A stretch of 64,000 nt of DNA from Tiliqua scincoides. Its lineage: Eukaryota > Chordata > Lepidosauria > Squamata > Scincidae. Below the pieces are notes generated by a model. That model worked only from the letters and a program-made list of their open reading frames with translations. It ran no database searches and had not been told where the DNA came from. Shown here piece after piece: positions 63,065 to 64,000 of the stretch (position 1 is its first letter; every line of letters begins with the position of its first letter). The DNA is taken from assembly GCF_035046505.1 (NCBI RefSeq), contig NC_089822.1, positions 268,533,024-268,597,023 of the forward strand, given 5' to 3'. A program made the translations under genes and the position numbers.

Positions 63065-63180
63065 ATTATATTGTAAGGATAATTTTTATACTGCTTTTCA
63101 ACAGAGTAGTTCACAAAGCGGTTTACGTAGAAATTAATCAATAAAGGGATCTCTGTCCCCAAAGGGCTCACACTAAAAAA
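63065..63180 (-). repeat. SINE/LINE 3' tail
   Basis: Inverse of the 50155 tail: TATACTGCTTTTCAACAGAG, TTCACAAAGCGGTTTACG, CCCCAAAGGGCTCACA. Confidence 0.65.
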
Positions 63181-63727
63181 AAAATATACAGAAGGGACAC
63201 CAGCAACAGCCACTGGAAAAGACACCATGCTGGGGTGAAGAGGGACAGTTGTTCTCCCTCTGCTAAACATGTGAGGAGCACCACTGGCTTAGCCAATCCA
63301 ATTCATGCTGCCTTCCAGAATTCCTTGCCCAATGTGGAGGTATCAGGTCTTCCAGGAGAGGCAGCAGTTGCCTTGTAGGATTCCCAGGTAGCTGCCTGAT
63401 GCCAGGGCTGGAAGGCAGCATGAATTGAACTGGCGAAGCCAGTGACTGCCTGCAAGGGTGGCTGCCTGTCTTCGCCTGGTCTGCAGAAGCCCTGCTTGCT
63501 TGCAATCCACAGGCCTCAACTTCTCCAGCTGCCAGGGCAAGTGACTAATATGAAGGGCCTAAGCTACATAATGTGCTTTGGGGGTATGACTACACTTTGG
63601 GCAGTCTGACCTGGACACTACTGTAGGTGCAGAGGGACTTGCCTTGCACTTGGCTCCCTTGCCTGGCAGTGTCTGTCCCTGCTGTCAGGCTCAGTTTCTA
63701 GGGCAACTGCCTGTAGCAATGAACTGT

Positions 63728-63920
63728 CGAACATAAGAACAGCCCCACTGGATCAGGCCATAGGCCCATCCAGTCCAGCTTCCTGTATCTCACAGCGGCC
63801 CACCAAATGCCCCAGGGAGCACACCAGATGACAAGAGACCTGCATCCTGGTGTCCTCCCTTGCATCTGGCATTCTGACATAGCCCCACCTCCAAAATCAG
63901 GAGGTTGCACATACACATCT
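63728..63920 (-). repeat. CR1 LINE 3' end
   Basis: GAACATAAGAACAGCCCCAC to GGAGGTTGCACATACACATC. Confidence 0.85.
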
Positions 63921-64000
63921 GCTGGCAGAGGAAGAGGGACTGACAGTATGTTACTATGGACAGTTGTCCTAGAAACAGAGCTGCAGAACCCTGAAGAGTT

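Noticed and set aside
63000-64000. KRAB exon for gene D
   Set aside because: No EEEW-type motif in any frame in the last kilobase; only a SINE tail and a CR1 end recognised.

Overview
The window looks like nuclear DNA of a squamate reptile, probably a lizard; the species cannot be named from sequence alone. The grounds are intron-rich vertebrate genes, an MHC class I gene whose alpha2 and alpha3 sequence resembles squamate class I, and a repeat load typical of squamates: CR1, L2, BovB/RTE and L1 LINEs, tRNA-derived SINEs, many hAT and Tigger-like MITEs, and solo LTRs.

Layout. 0-5 kb holds repeats and a CpG-rich first exon. 5.1-10.1 kb (+) is gene A, an intact SCAN-KRAB-C2H2 zinc-finger gene (five coding exons, 809 aa predicted, 17 good fingers). 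10-18.8 kb is repeats, including a solo LTR. 18.9-24.7 kb (-) is gene B, an inverted and decayed copy of gene A. 24.9-26.7 kb is LINE debris. 26.7-31.8 kb (+) is gene C, a second intact SCAN-KRAB-C2H2 gene (671 aa predicted) with a tandem-repeat CpG promoter. 32.4-42.4 kb is dense LINE, SINE, MITE and LTR sequence, including a three-layer nest. 42.4-56.7 kb (-) is a complete eight-exon MHC class I heavy-chain gene (353 aa predicted), whose promoter has an ISRE and an X1/Y-like module. 57-64 kb is repeats plus two orphan linker exons of a fourth SCAN/KRAB-type locus (gene D).

How the parts relate. Genes A, B, C and D are one zinc-finger family. All have the phase order 0-1-0-1, and the SCAN exon is almost identical in A, B and C although the other exons have diverged, which suggests gene conversion. 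The A and C products should be nuclear DNA-binding regulators that dimerise through SCAN. The MHC gene keeps every splice site and an open frame, but several residues that normally hold the peptide ends are replaced, so a non-classical class I molecule is the best guess. SCAN/KRAB zinc-finger genes next to MHC class I recall the human extended class I region.

Limits. Gene models were built by eye from splice motifs, reading phase and homology between copies. Repeat family names rest on recognised motifs, not database searches.
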